This document shows positions 25,771 to 34,875 of a stretch of 64,000 nt of DNA, one piece after another; position 1 is the stretch's first letter; the number at the start of each line of letters is the position of its first letter. Below the pieces are notes generated by a model. The model saw only the letters and a program-made list of their open reading frames with translations, made no database searches and was not told where the DNA came from. The position numbers were made by a program, and so were the translations under genes. This DNA is from Chelativorans petroleitrophicus (GTDB lineage Bacteria; Pseudomonadota; Alphaproteobacteria; Rhizobiales; Rhizobiaceae). The DNA is taken from assembly GCF_025398195.1 (NCBI RefSeq), contig NZ_JAODNV010000010.1, positions 1-64,000 on the forward strand. The letters run 5' to 3'.

Positions 25771-26712
25771 TCAGTCCGTTCGCCGCGCGCTCACCCTTTC
25801 GGCCCAGGTGGCGAACTCCCCCATGATGAGATTCCGATTCAACTCGTTCAGAGATTCGTGCCGGTTTTCCGCGTAGAGGCTTGTTTCCAGATTCAAAAAG
25901 CCCTTTCGGCGCAGGTGCGATTCAAGGCGCAGGACCGCGCGGCCATAGCTGGTGACGGGATCGGCTCCGCCGCCCACGAGCCGGATCGGCAGGTCCTTCC
26001 GCAGGGCAGCGAAAGCGCCAGGAGCCGCGATCGCGAGGCTGAAATCGAAAACGGCTTCCCATACCCCAACCGCCGGTGCGAGGCCGCATGAGGGATCGGC
26101 CATGAAGGCTCCGACGCTTTCGCGGTCCCGCGAGAGCCAGTCGAACGGCGTGCAGGCATCGGGCACGGCGTCTGCCCAGGCCTGGAAGGTGAAGCGCGGC
26201 AGAAGGCGCGAGGGCACATCCGAGCCGAGGCGGAAGCGTTCCCAGGCGAGCACGGCTTTGGCGGCGCGGGCCGCAAACCGGGACGGAAAGGGCATGTTAT
26301 AGGCGGCAACGCCCGCCACCGACAGGCTCCGGCGGGCGAGAATGGCCAGCACGACCATCGCGCCCATGGACTGTCCGAACAGGAAGACTGGCAAGTCCGG
26401 ATGGCTCTCCGAAACATGCCTGTGCACGTCCAGGACATCCGCAAGGACATTGCGCGCCGCGGGCCGTGGCCCGAAAGAGCCTCGGGGCGTAGCCGGCGCC
26501 GCGGTTGCGCCGTGCCCGCGATGATCATGTGCGTAGACATGGAAGCCGCGGCCGGCGAGAAAGCGGGCGAAGGGGCTGTAGCGGCCCGCATGCTCGCAAA
26601 GCCCGTGACTGATCTGTACGACGCCCCTCGGCCTTCCCGCGGCGGGCTCGACATAAAGGCGAAGGGCGGCCCCCGTGGACGTCTCGAGCGTGGTCGCGGT
26701 GTGGAATGCCAC
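25771..26712 (-). CDS. Alpha/beta hydrolase, lysophospholipase/monoacylglycerol lipase-like
   Basis: A 313-residue serine hydrolase. The oxyanion segment is [14 protein letters not shown], followed by AHDHRGHG, the nucleophile elbow FGQSMGAM (Ser about 107), an Asp in [12 protein letters not shown] and a His in [11 protein letters not shown], so the triad is complete. The set resembles bacterial monoglyceride lipases and PldB. The start GTG at 26712 has GGGGAG four bases before it; the open frame upstream runs through a repeat element and is unlikely to be translated. No signal peptide is seen. Confidence 0.88.
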   Translation of the reverse strand: MAFHTATTLETSTGAALRLYVEPAAGRPRGVVQISHGLCEHAGRYSPFARFLAGRGFHVYAHDHRGHGATAAPATPRGSFGPRPAARNVLADVLDVHRHVSESHPDLPVFLFGQSMGAMVVLAILARRSLSVAGVAAYNMPFPSRFAARAAKAVLAWERFRLGSDVPSRLLPRFTFQAWADAVPDACTPFDWLSRDRESVGAFMADPSCGLAPAVGVWEAVFDFSLAIAAPGAFAALRKDLPIRLVGGGADPVTSYGRAVLRLESHLRRKGFLNLETSLYAENRHESLNELNRNLIMGEFATWAERVSARRTD

Positions 26713-26752
26713 GTTGCTCCCCGAAGGTGTTTGGCCTACATACGCGGCAATT

Positions 26753-26830
26753 TGTGAATAGTGAATGGTCAATGGTGAATGGTTTGGCTGGTGCCGAGCG
26801 TCGGCGGTTATTCCCATTCACCATTCACCC
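26753..26830. repeat. GTGAATGG-type intergenic palindromic repeat
   Basis: Tandem copies of GTGAATGG-like words (26754-26782) face the reverse copy CCATTCACCATTCAC (26814-26828). Fourteen of 15 positions pair, enclosing about 31 bases with a GC-rich centre. It lies between two divergent genes. Elements made of GTGAATGG/CCATTCAC words are common in intergenic DNA of rhizobia, as I recall; function unknown. Confidence 0.75.
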
Positions 26831-26855
26831 GACACCATGGAGCAGTTTCGCCCAA

Positions 26856-28505
26856 ATGGCACGACAGTTCATCTACCACATGGCCGGCCTCAGCAAGGCC
26901 TACGGAGCCAAGAAGGTTCTCGACAACATCCATCTCTCCTTCTACCCGGACGCCAAGATCGGCATTCTGGGCCCGAACGGCGCCGGCAAGTCCACCGTAC
27001 TCAGGATCATGGCCGGGATCGACAAGGAGTTCACCGGCGAGGCCTGGCTCGCCGAGGGCGCGACCGTCGGATACTTGCCGCAGGAGCCGCAGCTTGATCC
27101 CGCGCTCGACGTGATGGGCAACGTCATGGAAGGCGTGGCGGCGAAGAAGGCCATCCTCGACCGCTACAACGAGCTGATGATGAATTACTCCGACGAGACG
27201 GCGGAGGAGGCGGCGAAGCTCCAGGATCAGATCGACAGCCAGAACCTGTGGGACCTCGAATCTCAGGTGGAGATGGCGATGGAGGCGTTGCGCTGCCCGC
27301 CGGGTGATGCGGACGTGACGAAGCTTTCGGGTGGTGAGAAGCGCCGCGTCGCGCTCTGCCAGCTTCTCCTGCGCCAGCCGGACCTGCTTCTTCTCGACGA
27401 GCCGACCAACCATCTGGACGCCGAGACCACGGCGTGGCTTGAAAAGCATCTGCGCGAATATCCGGGCGCGGTGCTGATCGTCACCCACGACCGCTATTTC
27501 CTCGACAACGTCACAGGCTGGATTCTGGAGCTCGACCGGGGGCGCGGCATTCCCTACGAGGGCAACTACTCGGCCTATCTGGAAAAGAAGGCCAAGCGCA
27601 TGGAACAGGAGGGCCGCGAGGAGGCCGCCCGCCAGAAGGCGCTGGCACGCGAGCGCGAGTGGATTGCCGCAAGCCCGAAGGCGCGGCAGGCCAAGTCCAA
27701 GGCCCGTATCCGCGCCTATGAGGAGCTGGTGCAGGCGGCGAACGAGCGGCGGCCGGGCGATGCCCAGATCATCATTCCGGCGGGCGAGCGGCTGGGCAAT
27801 GTGGTGATCGAGGTCGAGAACCTTTCGAAGGGATATGGCGACCGGCTTCTGATCGACAACCTCTCCTTCAAGCTTCCTCCGGGCGGCATCGTCGGCGTCA
27901 TCGGCCCGAACGGCGCCGGCAAGACCACGCTCTTCCGCATGATCACCGGGCAGGAGCAGCCCGACAGCGGCACGATCCGCATCGGCGAGACGGTGAAGCT
28001 CGGTTATGTGGACCAGAGCCGCGATGCGCTCGATCCGAACAAGACCGTGTGGGAGGAGATTTCGGGCGGCAACGACATCATCAAGCTCGGCAAGCACGAG
28101 GTTAACTCCAGAGCCTATTGCTCCGCCTTCAACTTCAAGGGCGGCGACCAGCAGCAGAAGGTAGGCACGCTTTCGGGCGGCCAGCGCAACCGTGTGCACA
28201 TGGCCAAGCTCTTGAAGGAGGGCGGCAATGTCATCCTGCTCGACGAGCCGACCAACGACCTCGATACGGAGACGCTGGCCGCGCTCGAGGATGCGTTGGA
28301 GAACTTCGCCGGCTGTGCCGTCATCATCTCGCACGACCGCATGTTCCTCGACCGGCTGGCGACCCACATCCTCGCCTTCGAGGGCGACAGCCATGTCGAG
28401 TGGTTCGAGGGCAACTTTGCGGAGTACGAGGCCGACAAGATCAGGCGGCTTGGGCCGGAGAGCGTCAACCCGAAGCGGGTGACATACAAGCGACTGACGC
28501 GGTAA
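26856..28505 (+). CDS. ettA: Energy-dependent translational throttle protein EttA
   Basis: This ABC-F protein of 549 residues acts on ribosomes, binding the E site and gating the first elongation step according to the ATP/ADP ratio. Two nucleotide-binding domains are complete: [20 protein letters not shown] and [12 protein letters not shown], then [20 protein letters not shown] and [12 protein letters not shown]. The charged linker between them (about 240-310; [23 protein letters not shown]) is the P-site tRNA interaction motif. The beginning [17 protein letters not shown] is typical of EttA and fixes the start. There are no membrane segments. Confidence 0.95.
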   Translation: MARQFIYHMAGLSKAYGAKKVLDNIHLSFYPDAKIGILGPNGAGKSTVLRIMAGIDKEFTGEAWLAEGATVGYLPQEPQLDPALDVMGNVMEGVAAKKAILDRYNELMMNYSDETAEEAAKLQDQIDSQNLWDLESQVEMAMEALRCPPGDADVTKLSGGEKRRVALCQLLLRQPDLLLLDEPTNHLDAETTAWLEKHLREYPGAVLIVTHDRYFLDNVTGWILELDRGRGIPYEGNYSAYLEKKAKRMEQEGREEAARQKALAREREWIAASPKARQAKSKARIRAYEELVQAANERRPGDAQIIIPAGERLGNVVIEVENLSKGYGDRLLIDNLSFKLPPGGIVGVIGPNGAGKTTLFRMITGQEQPDSGTIRIGETVKLGYVDQSRDALDPNKTVWEEISGGNDIIKLGKHEVNSRAYCSAFNFKGGDQQQKVGTLSGGQRNRVHMAKLLKEGGNVILLDEPTNDLDTETLAALEDALENFAGCAVIISHDRMFLDRLATHILAFEGDSHVEWFEGNFAEYEADKIRRLGPESVNPKRVTYKRLTR

Positions 28506-28523
28506 GCGGCCGCGGCGGGTGCG

Positions 28524-28561
28524 GAAACCGGCGCAACCCCTTGTGAACCAAAGCCGGTTTC
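28524..28561 (+). terminator. Hairpin after ettA
   Basis: GAAACCGGC (28524-28532) pairs perfectly with GCCGGTTTC (28553-28561), with a 20-base loop. It starts 18 bases after the ettA stop codon. There is no U-run, so it may only protect the 3' end of the mRNA. Confidence 0.45.
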
Positions 28562-28633
28562 GCGCGTTGAGCTTATCCGGGCGCGGCTCTCCGCGCTCGG
28601 CTGCCATCGTCTCCGGCCGCGACCGAGGTTCCC

Positions 28634-29014
28634 ATGACCGTTTTTTCCGGCAAGTTGAGTGGCATTCGCGTTCTCGTCGTCGAGGATGAGGCGCTCGTGG
28701 CCATGGATCTTGAAATGATCCTGGAGGACCTCGGCTGTGCCGTGGTGGGACCAGTCATGCGCCTGGACCGCGCCGAGGCGCTGGTGAAGGCGGATGTGGA
28801 GGCGGATGCGGCCATCCTCGATGTCAATGTGGGCGGGCTGCAGGTCTTTCCGCTGGCCGCGCTGCTGGCGGAGCGGGGCGTGCCGATCGTCTTTGCGACG
28901 GGATATGACAGCTCCGGCATGCCCGCGGAATGGAACGGGCGGCCGACGCTCCAGAAACCCTATACGGTTGAGGATGTGGCCAGGCGCCTTCTGCAGGCTA
29001 TCGCAGGCGCTTAG
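28634..29014 (+). CDS. Single-domain response regulator receiver protein
   Basis: This 126-residue protein is only a receiver domain. Acidic residues VVEDEA (about 17-22), the phosphorylatable Asp in AAILDVNVGG (about 63), a Thr/Gly turn in VFATGYDSSG and the late lysine in LQKPYT are all present. With no output domain it must act through other proteins, for instance in a phosphorelay or by competing for phosphate. No histidine kinase gene is nearby. Confidence 0.92.
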   Translation: MTVFSGKLSGIRVLVVEDEALVAMDLEMILEDLGCAVVGPVMRLDRAEALVKADVEADAAILDVNVGGLQVFPLAALLAERGVPIVFATGYDSSGMPAEWNGRPTLQKPYTVEDVARRLLQAIAGA

Positions 29015-29080
29015 AGCGGCGTGAGAACAGACGCGGCGGCGGTGCCACTCGTCATTCATCTACGGTCGCGCTTTCCTGCC

Positions 29081-29256
29081 GCCATCCCGGCCATGTCCCT
29101 GTCATCCCGGCGGTGCGAAGCGAGAGCCGGGATCAGGAAGAAGGTGGGGATGGCACTGCTGGGTCCCGGCTAGCCGCTGCGCGGCTTCCGAGATGACCGC
29201 AGGCAAGTGCGGTGGCCTCCGAGATGATACTGCGTTGCGTTGCGGCTTCCGGGATC
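29081..29256. repeat. ATCCCGG/CCGGGAT intergenic repeat cluster
   Basis: The words ATCCCGG (29084-29090 and 29104-29110) and CCGGGAT (29127-29133 and 29249-29254) alternate in this 279-base gap, with GGTGCGAAGCGAGAG in the first loop and related GCTTCCGAGATGA words between. The first pair folds into a hairpin. Such sequences recur in non-coding DNA of rhizobia, as I recall; no gene is visible here. Confidence 0.6.
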
Positions 29257-29293
29257 AAAACATCGAAATGCGTCTTCTTCCCTTCGCGTGCGC

Positions 29294-29644
29294 TCAGCCG
29301 TGCCGATTTTCCAGAAGGGAGATGGAGACGCTTGTTTCGTCCTCGTCCGGATCGAGCAAGCGCGTCGCGCGCCATCGCGTCAGCACCGCATTGATTTCAT
29401 CGACAACGAAGAAGCGAGCGGAATCGCGGTCGTAACCTTCTTCAAGAAGGGTGTCATAGTCGGTGTGCACGTGGCGCACATGGGCGACCGTCGCCAACCA
29501 GACGGCCACGGAAGGCGGCAGTGCGCGCAGCTTGCGGTCGTTGGCGAGTGCGCGGATGCGCTCGATATCCGCGTAGGGTGCCTGCGGGAGAAGCACCGTC
29601 AGCGCCTTGTTCACGGCACGTTGCCGGAAGGTGGAGGCTGTCAT
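29294..29644 (-). CDS. DUF2293-like conserved protein
   Basis: A 116-residue protein of unknown function. It has AVWLATVAHVRHVHTDYDTLLEEGYDR followed by ARFFVVDEINAVLTRWR, which I associate with the DUF2293 family. The HVRHVHTDYD segment is the best-kept part and could bind a metal or nucleic acid. The start was placed at ATG 29644; the open frame continues upstream across the next promoter and is not trusted there. It is divergent from the ArsR-methyltransferase gene. Confidence 0.7.
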   Translation of the reverse strand: MTASTFRQRAVNKALTVLLPQAPYADIERIRALANDRKLRALPPSVAVWLATVAHVRHVHTDYDTLLEEGYDRDSARFFVVDEINAVLTRWRATRLLDPDEDETSVSISLLENRHG

Positions 29645-29779
29645 CGCTTTTTTGCCTGCGCTTAGGTGGTTGCAGCCCGTGCCCGGTTTGGGTCCAGGAG
29701 AGGAAGAGTGCCATTTCCAGCGCACGATGAAATCATCGGGCATATAAATCAAGCCGTGCTTGCCAAGGAAGCGGGCTTC

Positions 29780-29799
29780 ATATAAAGATATCTTTATAT
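29780..29799. promoter_or_regulatory. Perfect 20-bp palindrome before the ArsR-metF operon
   Basis: ATATAAAGAT at 29780-29789 is mirrored exactly by ATCTTTATAT. It lies 17 bases before the start of the ArsR-type regulator gene, so it should overlap its promoter. AT-rich palindromes of this kind are usual ArsR-family sites, and the neighbouring metF suggests control of the methionine/SAM cycle, as known for SahR-type regulators. Confidence 0.8.
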
Positions 29800-29815
29800 C
29801 TTTCTGGAGCATGGC

Positions 29816-30835
29816 ATGCTGAAACGGCCGCGGACGCAAATCCGGCTCGACATGATGGTCGACATTCTCAAGGCAGCGGCCGAGCCCAGCCGCTTGCGTA
29901 TCCTCCTTCTCCTGTCTCATGCGGATCTGACGGTCTCCGATCTCACGGAAGTTCTCAACCAGTCGCAGCCGCGCGTTTCCCGCCATCTGAAGCTCCTGCT
30001 CGATGCGGGCCTCATCGTCCGCTATCAGGAAGGCTCCTGGGCTTTCTTCCGCCTTGCGGAGGAGGTTGCCCAGCGCGAGGTGGTGGACTGGATCGTCGCA
30101 CGGGTGGACCGGGCGGACCCGCTGGCGGACCGCGACCTGGAGCGGCTGGAGGCCATCAAGCGGCGGCGGCAGGAGAGGGCGGCCGAATATTTTGCCAAGA
30201 ATGCGGCGAGCTGGGATCAGATCCGCTCACTGCATGTGCCCGACGCGGCTGTGGAGGCGGAGCTGAAGCGGCTCGTTGGCGACAGGCCCTTCGAGTCCAT
30301 GGTCGATCTCGGCACGGGCACGGGCCGCCTGCTGGAGCTGTTCGCCCCGCTTTACCGGCGCGGCGTGGGGATCGATCTTTCGCGCGAAATGCTGGCCGTG
30401 GCGCGCGCCAATCTGGAGCGCGCAGGCGTGATGAACGCGCTGGTGCGTCTTGGCGATATCTATGCGCCGCCCGTGGAGCGGGACGCGCACGATCTCGTGA
30501 CCATCCATCAGGTGCTGCACTATCTCGAGGACCCGGGAGCCGCGATCCGCGAGGCGGCGCGCCTTTTACGCCCCGGCGGGAAGCTGGTGATCGTGGATTT
30601 CGCGCCGCACGCGCACGAGTTCCTGCGCGAGGAGCATGCGCATCTGCGGCTGGGCTTCTCCGACCGGCAGATCGGCGAATGGCTTGCCGAGGCGGAACTG
30701 GACCTCGAGGAAACCCTCGCCTTCGCCCCGGAAGGCGAGGCGGCGGAAGGGCTTACGGTCAAGCTGTGGCTTGCGCGGGACACGCGGGTTGCGGTCGCGG
30801 CGGACAATGCTTCCGAGCGCAGGGAGACGGTGTAA
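29816..30835 (+). CDS. ArsR-family regulator fused to a SAM-dependent methyltransferase domain
   Basis: The 339-residue protein joins an ArsR winged helix (1-95; EPSRLRILLLLSHADLTVSDLTEVL, SQPRVSRHLKLLLDAGLI) to a class I methyltransferase domain (about 130-300) with motif I VDLGTGTGRLLELF, GIDLSREML and LRPGGKLVIVDFAPH. No metal-binding cysteines of classical ArsR proteins are seen. Together with metF, whose start overlaps its stop (TAATG), this is the arrangement expected for a regulator that senses SAM or S-adenosylhomocysteine with its methyltransferase-like domain, probably acting at the palindrome 29780-29799. Confidence 0.88.
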   Translation: MLKRPRTQIRLDMMVDILKAAAEPSRLRILLLLSHADLTVSDLTEVLNQSQPRVSRHLKLLLDAGLIVRYQEGSWAFFRLAEEVAQREVVDWIVARVDRADPLADRDLERLEAIKRRRQERAAEYFAKNAASWDQIRSLHVPDAAVEAELKRLVGDRPFESMVDLGTGTGRLLELFAPLYRRGVGIDLSREMLAVARANLERAGVMNALVRLGDIYAPPVERDAHDLVTIHQVLHYLEDPGAAIREAARLLRPGGKLVIVDFAPHAHEFLREEHAHLRLGFSDRQIGEWLAEAELDLEETLAFAPEGEAAEGLTVKLWLARDTRVAVAADNASERRETV

Positions 30836-31749
30836 TGCCTTACCGGTTTGCGCGGCGCCAGCAGGCGGGCGAAAAGATCCGCGTCTCGTTCGAATTCTTT
30901 CCCCCCAAGAGCGACGATATGGCGCTGAAGCTGTGGGAGACGGTCGAGCGTCTCGCACCGCTCAGGCCAAGCTTCGTCTCCGTCACCTACGGGGCGGGCG
31001 GCTCCACGCGCGAGCGCACCGCACACACGGTGCTGCGGATTCTGAACGCAACCGATCTGACGCCCGCCGCGCATCTGACCTGCGTGGACGCCACCCGGGA
31101 GGAGGTGGATGCGGTCATCCGCGACTTTGCGGCAATGGGCGTGAAGCGCTTCGTTGCGCTGCGCGGGGACCCGAGCGAAGGGGTGGGCGCCGCATATCGG
31201 CCGCATCCCCATGGCTACTCGAACGGGGCCGAGCTGGTGGCGGCGCTTTCCCGTCACGGCGATTTCGACATTTCCGTTTCGGCCTATCCGGAGAAGCACC
31301 CCGAAAGTCCCGATTTCGCGACCGACATCGAGATGCTGAAGCGCAAGGTGGACAACGGCGCCACCCGGGCCATCACGCAGTTCTTCTTCGATAATGATGT
31401 CTACGAGCGGTACGTCGAGCGCGTGCGCCGGGCGGGCATCTATGTGCCCATCGTGCCCGGCATCCTGCCCGTCCACAATTTCACGCAGGTGGTGCGGTTT
31501 GCCGGCCGCTGCGGCGCCCATGTGCCTTCCTGGCTGGCAGAGCGCTTCTACGGCCTGGAGAACGATCCGGTCACGCATCAGCTGGTGTCGGCGGCCGTGG
31601 CGGCGGAGCAGGTGCTCGACCTCATCGAACGCGGTGTGGAGGACTTCCACTTCTACACGATGAACAGGGCGGATCTTGCGTTCGCGATCTGCCACATGAT
31701 CGGCATTCGCCCGGCAGCGGAGCCGGAAACAGCCGCAAAGGCCGCCTGA
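30835..31749 (+). CDS. metF: 5,10-methylenetetrahydrofolate reductase
   Basis: MetF, 304 residues, is the FAD enzyme that makes 5-methyltetrahydrofolate for methionine synthesis. The catalytic glutamate is in VSFEFFPPKSDDM (about 22), then SVTYGAGGSTRERT, RFVALRGDPSEG with the FAD-contacting Asp, and FFFDNDVYERYVERV. The ATG overlaps the stop of the preceding regulator gene, so the two are co-translated. A two-way terminator follows. Confidence 0.96.
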   Translation: MPYRFARRQQAGEKIRVSFEFFPPKSDDMALKLWETVERLAPLRPSFVSVTYGAGGSTRERTAHTVLRILNATDLTPAAHLTCVDATREEVDAVIRDFAAMGVKRFVALRGDPSEGVGAAYRPHPHGYSNGAELVAALSRHGDFDISVSAYPEKHPESPDFATDIEMLKRKVDNGATRAITQFFFDNDVYERYVERVRRAGIYVPIVPGILPVHNFTQVVRFAGRCGAHVPSWLAERFYGLENDPVTHQLVSAAVAAEQVLDLIERGVEDFHFYTMNRADLAFAICHMIGIRPAAEPETAAKAA

Positions 31750-31754
31750 GACTG

Positions 31755-31780
31755 AAAAAGGCCGGGTTCTGCCCGGCCTT
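31755..31780. terminator. Two-way terminator between metF and the 28-residue peptide gene
   Basis: AAGGCCGGG (31758-31766) pairs perfectly with CCCGGCCTT (31772-31780) around TTCTG. On the minus strand it is followed by five T (31755-31759), a proper terminator for the small leftward gene. In the plus direction the tail is only TTAAA. Confidence 0.85.
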
Positions 31781-31813
31781 AAATGTCTCTGACTTGTCTG
31801 ATTCAATGGCTGC

Positions 31814-31900
31814 TTACGGTAAGACACCCATGATGAGGGCGCCTATGAACGCGAATGCTGCACAGAGCACGAGCGCGTTAAGTGGCCGTGTCAGTCCCAT
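31814..31900 (-). CDS. 28-residue membrane peptide
   Basis: Too short for ordinary gene finding, this reads MGLTRPLNALVLCAAFAFIG followed by eight more, mostly hydrophobic, residues and a stop. A basic start (R5) and one hydrophobic helix of about 20 residues point to an inner-membrane micropeptide. GAGGAGA stands about ten bases before the ATG, and a terminator with a U-run lies 34 bases after the stop. No relatives can be named from memory, and the role is unknown. Confidence 0.7.
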   Translation of the reverse strand: MGLTRPLNALVLCAAFAFIGALIMGVLP

Positions 31901-32179
31901 AAGCAAAAGTCTCCTCTGCAGACTGAAGCCCGGATTCTACGATTTGATGACAGATTGCCAAGGTTTTTGTCTGTTGCACCGCGGCGGTCCTGTGAAACCC
32001 GATGCTCCGCAGAGCCGTTTTGTCGTTGAAATTTCACCACAAATGCGGGGGATTCACATTGTGTTAAAAGAAGGCAATCGGCTGGGAGCAGGCCTGCCCT
32101 AGCGCCGGAGATGAATGTGCGGGCGCCCGTTTCCGCATCCCCTCCGCCGGATTATCATCATCTCAACGGAGCGCAAAAG

Positions 32180-33400
32180 ATGCAGCGATTCGAAACGGCC
32201 AGGGATGCGGCGCTGACGTTGCGTCCCGACGAGTCGGTCTATTGCTTCCGGCCGGAGGTGCTGAAGGCGGACGCCCGGCGGTTCATGGAATTGTTCCCCG
32301 GCAAGACGGCCTATGCCGTTAAGACGAACGGGGAAAAGATCGTGCTGAAAACGCTGGCCGAAGCAGGGGTGAACGCGTTCGACGTCGCCTCGCCGGCCGA
32401 GTTTTCCGCCGTGCGCGCCGTCGCGCCGGACGCCGAGATGCTCTACATGCACCCGGTCAAGGCGCAGTCGGATATCCGGCTGGCGCTGGAGGGCTACGGG
32501 ATCCGGTCCATCGCAGCGGATCACGAGGACGAGGTGACGAAGCTGGTGCGCGTCGTACGCGCGCTCGACATCGATCCCGGCACGATCACCGTCTTCGTGC
32601 GTATCCAGACCAAGGGGCATGCGGCCTACGAGCTTTCGAAGAAGTTCGGAGCCGGGCCGGCCAATGCGGTGGAACTCCTGCAGCGGCTTCACCGGAACGG
32701 CTACCGCGTCGGCATCTGCTTCCATGTGGGCAGCCAGATCGAGGACCCCATCGTCTATGAGCGCGCCCTTGCTTCGGCCGACTGGGTGCGCGGCAGGGCC
32801 GGCGTGCCTCTTGCCGCGCTCGACATCGGCGGCGGCTTTCCGGCCGACTACGGTCATGACCCCAGGCGCAAGCCGCGCGAGATGCCATCACTCGAGCAGA
32901 TCATGGCGCGGCTGCGCGCCGACATAACCGAATGGGGCTTCGAGGCCACGCCCCTTGTGGCCGAGCCCGGCCGGGTGATCGTGGCGCGTGCCTTTTCCCT
33001 CATCGTGCGGGTCCTCCTGCGCAAGGGAAGGCGCCTCTACATCAATGACGGCATCTGGGCTTCGCTGTCGGATTCCTGGACCGGCAAGATCACGCTGCCT
33101 GCCCGCTTCATACCCGATCCGGCCATCCGCCACCGCAACGGCAACCCGCAGAACATCGTGCCTTTCCGCGTTTGCGGCGCCACATGCGATTCCGTCGACA
33201 TCCTCTCGCGGCCTTTCTGGTTGCCGGAGACGGTGGACACCGGCGACTGGATCGAGATCGGCCATATCGGCGCCTATTCCATGGCGCTCAGGACGCGCTT
33301 CAACGGCTTTTATCCGGATACGTTCGTGGAGGTGGCGACACCCTTCGATGCGGGTGCGGCGCCGGAGGGGCTGGCGAGCTTGGAAACCATGGCGGATTAG
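32180..33400 (+). CDS. Ornithine/lysine decarboxylase-like PLP enzyme (fold type III)
   Basis: A 406-residue decarboxylase of the eukaryotic ODC/DAP-decarboxylase fold, probably making putrescine (or cadaverine). The Schiff-base lysine is in AYAVKTNGEK (about 48). CFHVGSQ, LDIGGGFPADYG and EPGRVIVARAF line the cofactor, and the substrate-side cysteine is in CGATCDSVD. GGAG stands eight bases before the ATG at 32180; an ATG 69 bases upstream is too close to its own GGAG. The gap of about 280 bases before it holds only the small peptide gene on the other strand. It is a single gene. Confidence 0.88.
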   Translation: MQRFETARDAALTLRPDESVYCFRPEVLKADARRFMELFPGKTAYAVKTNGEKIVLKTLAEAGVNAFDVASPAEFSAVRAVAPDAEMLYMHPVKAQSDIRLALEGYGIRSIAADHEDEVTKLVRVVRALDIDPGTITVFVRIQTKGHAAYELSKKFGAGPANAVELLQRLHRNGYRVGICFHVGSQIEDPIVYERALASADWVRGRAGVPLAALDIGGGFPADYGHDPRRKPREMPSLEQIMARLRADITEWGFEATPLVAEPGRVIVARAFSLIVRVLLRKGRRLYINDGIWASLSDSWTGKITLPARFIPDPAIRHRNGNPQNIVPFRVCGATCDSVDILSRPFWLPETVDTGDWIEIGHIGAYSMALRTRFNGFYPDTFVEVATPFDAGAAPEGLASLETMAD

Positions 33401-33659
33401 GAGGGCAGCGGACCGGGGAACTTGCGAAACCGCAGCACAGCGCAAATTTCAACCGGACTGACAATCCGAACCACGACCGGGCCGCCAGGATGAACGTATG
33501 AAGAAGCGATTTGAACCGTTCCGGTAAAAGGGGCTGGGCGACGCGCGATGCGGCTACGGTCCGATGATCTGGTCGTGGGCGTAGCCGCCGGACAGATCGG
33601 CTTCGGCGATCTGGTCTGCTGGTTCAAAGCCAGGCTTCAAAGACAATAGCCGTTGGGGT

Positions 33660-34838
33660 TTACAACCCCGTCAGCAGCGCCGGCGTCGGCCAGCCATCCG
33701 CGGGAAGCCCGAGGCGAAGCTGTTCCTTGCGCACAGCTTCGCGCGTGTTGAAGCCAAGGATGCCGTCTATTCCGCCCACGTCGTGACCGCGGTCGGCAAG
33801 CTTCTGCTGCAGAAGCTTGATGGTTTCTGCCTCAAGCCCGGGCTCGGGAGAGCGCGGATCGAACGGCGGTGCGCCGTCGAGGCGGGCTGCCAGATGCGCG
33901 GCGGTCAGCGTGTAGACCAGCGACTGGTTCCAATCCAGATAGATGTCGAAATTGGGATAGGCGAGGAAGGCCGGCCCCTTGTGGCCCATCGGCAGCACGA
34001 GGCCCGCGGGAAGATCGTCCGCGGGCAGGGGGCTGCCGTCACGGCGGGTCACGCCGAGGCTGGCCCATTCGGCCCTCGAAAGCTTGTTGACGCGGCCGGT
34101 TTTGTCCCATGGCAGGCTGTCGGGGATACGCACTTCTTCGAGCCACGGCTCGCCCCTGCGCCAGCCGAGGGAGCTGATCTTGTTCGCGGCGGTGAGAATC
34201 GCGTCCGGTGCGCTGGCCTTGAGATCGACGCGGCCGTCCCCGTCGCCGTCCACGCCCAGATTGAGATAGTCGGAGGGCAGCATCTGCAGCTGTCCGATCT
34301 CGCCCGCCCAGGCGCCGGTGACATTGGCCGGAACGGCGCCCTGGTCGATGAGTTTCAGAAGAGCGATCAGTTCAGGGCGGAACAACTCGGGCCGGCGGCA
34401 ATCATAAGCGAGTGTGGCCAATGCGTTGAGCGTGGAGAAATCGCCCTGAACGGCACCGAAATCCGTCTCCAGCGCCCAAAAGGCCGTGATCACCGGCCCG
34501 GGCACGCCAAATTCACGTTCGGCGCGGGCGAAGGTATCGGCGTAGCGTTCGAGGTTCCGCCGTCCGTTAGAAAGCCGGTAGTCGTTGATCATCCGGTTCG
34601 CGAACTCGCGGAAGGTCTGGGTGAAGACGCCCTGGGCGCGGTCGCGGTTGACGATGCGCTGGTCGAAGGAAGCGTTACGAAGCGCGGCAAGGCCGTTTGC
34701 CCCTACGCCCTGAGCGGCCGCCTCGGCTTCCACGCCCGCCCGCCAGGCGGAGAAATCGCCGCCGCATTCCTGGGCAAGTGCCGCGCAAGGAATGGACAAT
34801 GCAAGCAATGCTCCAAACAGGGTCTTTGGCAGGTGCAT
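33660..34838 (-). CDS. Lytic murein transglycosylase, MltB family, with peptidoglycan-binding domain
   Basis: A 392-residue periplasmic enzyme that cleaves peptidoglycan glycan strands, leaving anhydromuramic ends. A signal peptide ends at about SIPCAALAQE. The slt-type catalytic domain holds the active Glu in FWALETDFGAVQGDFSTL (about 120) and GQLQMLPSDYL. The C-terminus (about 325-390; KLLQQKLADRGHDVGGIDGILGFNTREAVR) is a PG_binding_1 domain. AGGAGA upstream of ATG 34838 sets the start. Further upstream codons of the frame belong to the neighbouring lysozyme-like gene region. Confidence 0.93.
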   Translation of the reverse strand: MHLPKTLFGALLALSIPCAALAQECGGDFSAWRAGVEAEAAAQGVGANGLAALRNASFDQRIVNRDRAQGVFTQTFREFANRMINDYRLSNGRRNLERYADTFARAEREFGVPGPVITAFWALETDFGAVQGDFSTLNALATLAYDCRRPELFRPELIALLKLIDQGAVPANVTGAWAGEIGQLQMLPSDYLNLGVDGDGDGRVDLKASAPDAILTAANKISSLGWRRGEPWLEEVRIPDSLPWDKTGRVNKLSRAEWASLGVTRRDGSPLPADDLPAGLVLPMGHKGPAFLAYPNFDIYLDWNQSLVYTLTAAHLAARLDGAPPFDPRSPEPGLEAETIKLLQQKLADRGHDVGGIDGILGFNTREAVRKEQLRLGLPADGWPTPALLTGL

Positions 34839-34875
34839 TCGATCTCTCCTGAACTGTCGGTGCGCCCCGTGGCGG

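Noticed and set aside
33401-33659. Possible 30-codon minus-strand frame ending SGGYAHDQIIGP, and a 76-codon frame
   Set aside because: No ribosome binding site or proper start; I see nothing firm in this 259-base gap.
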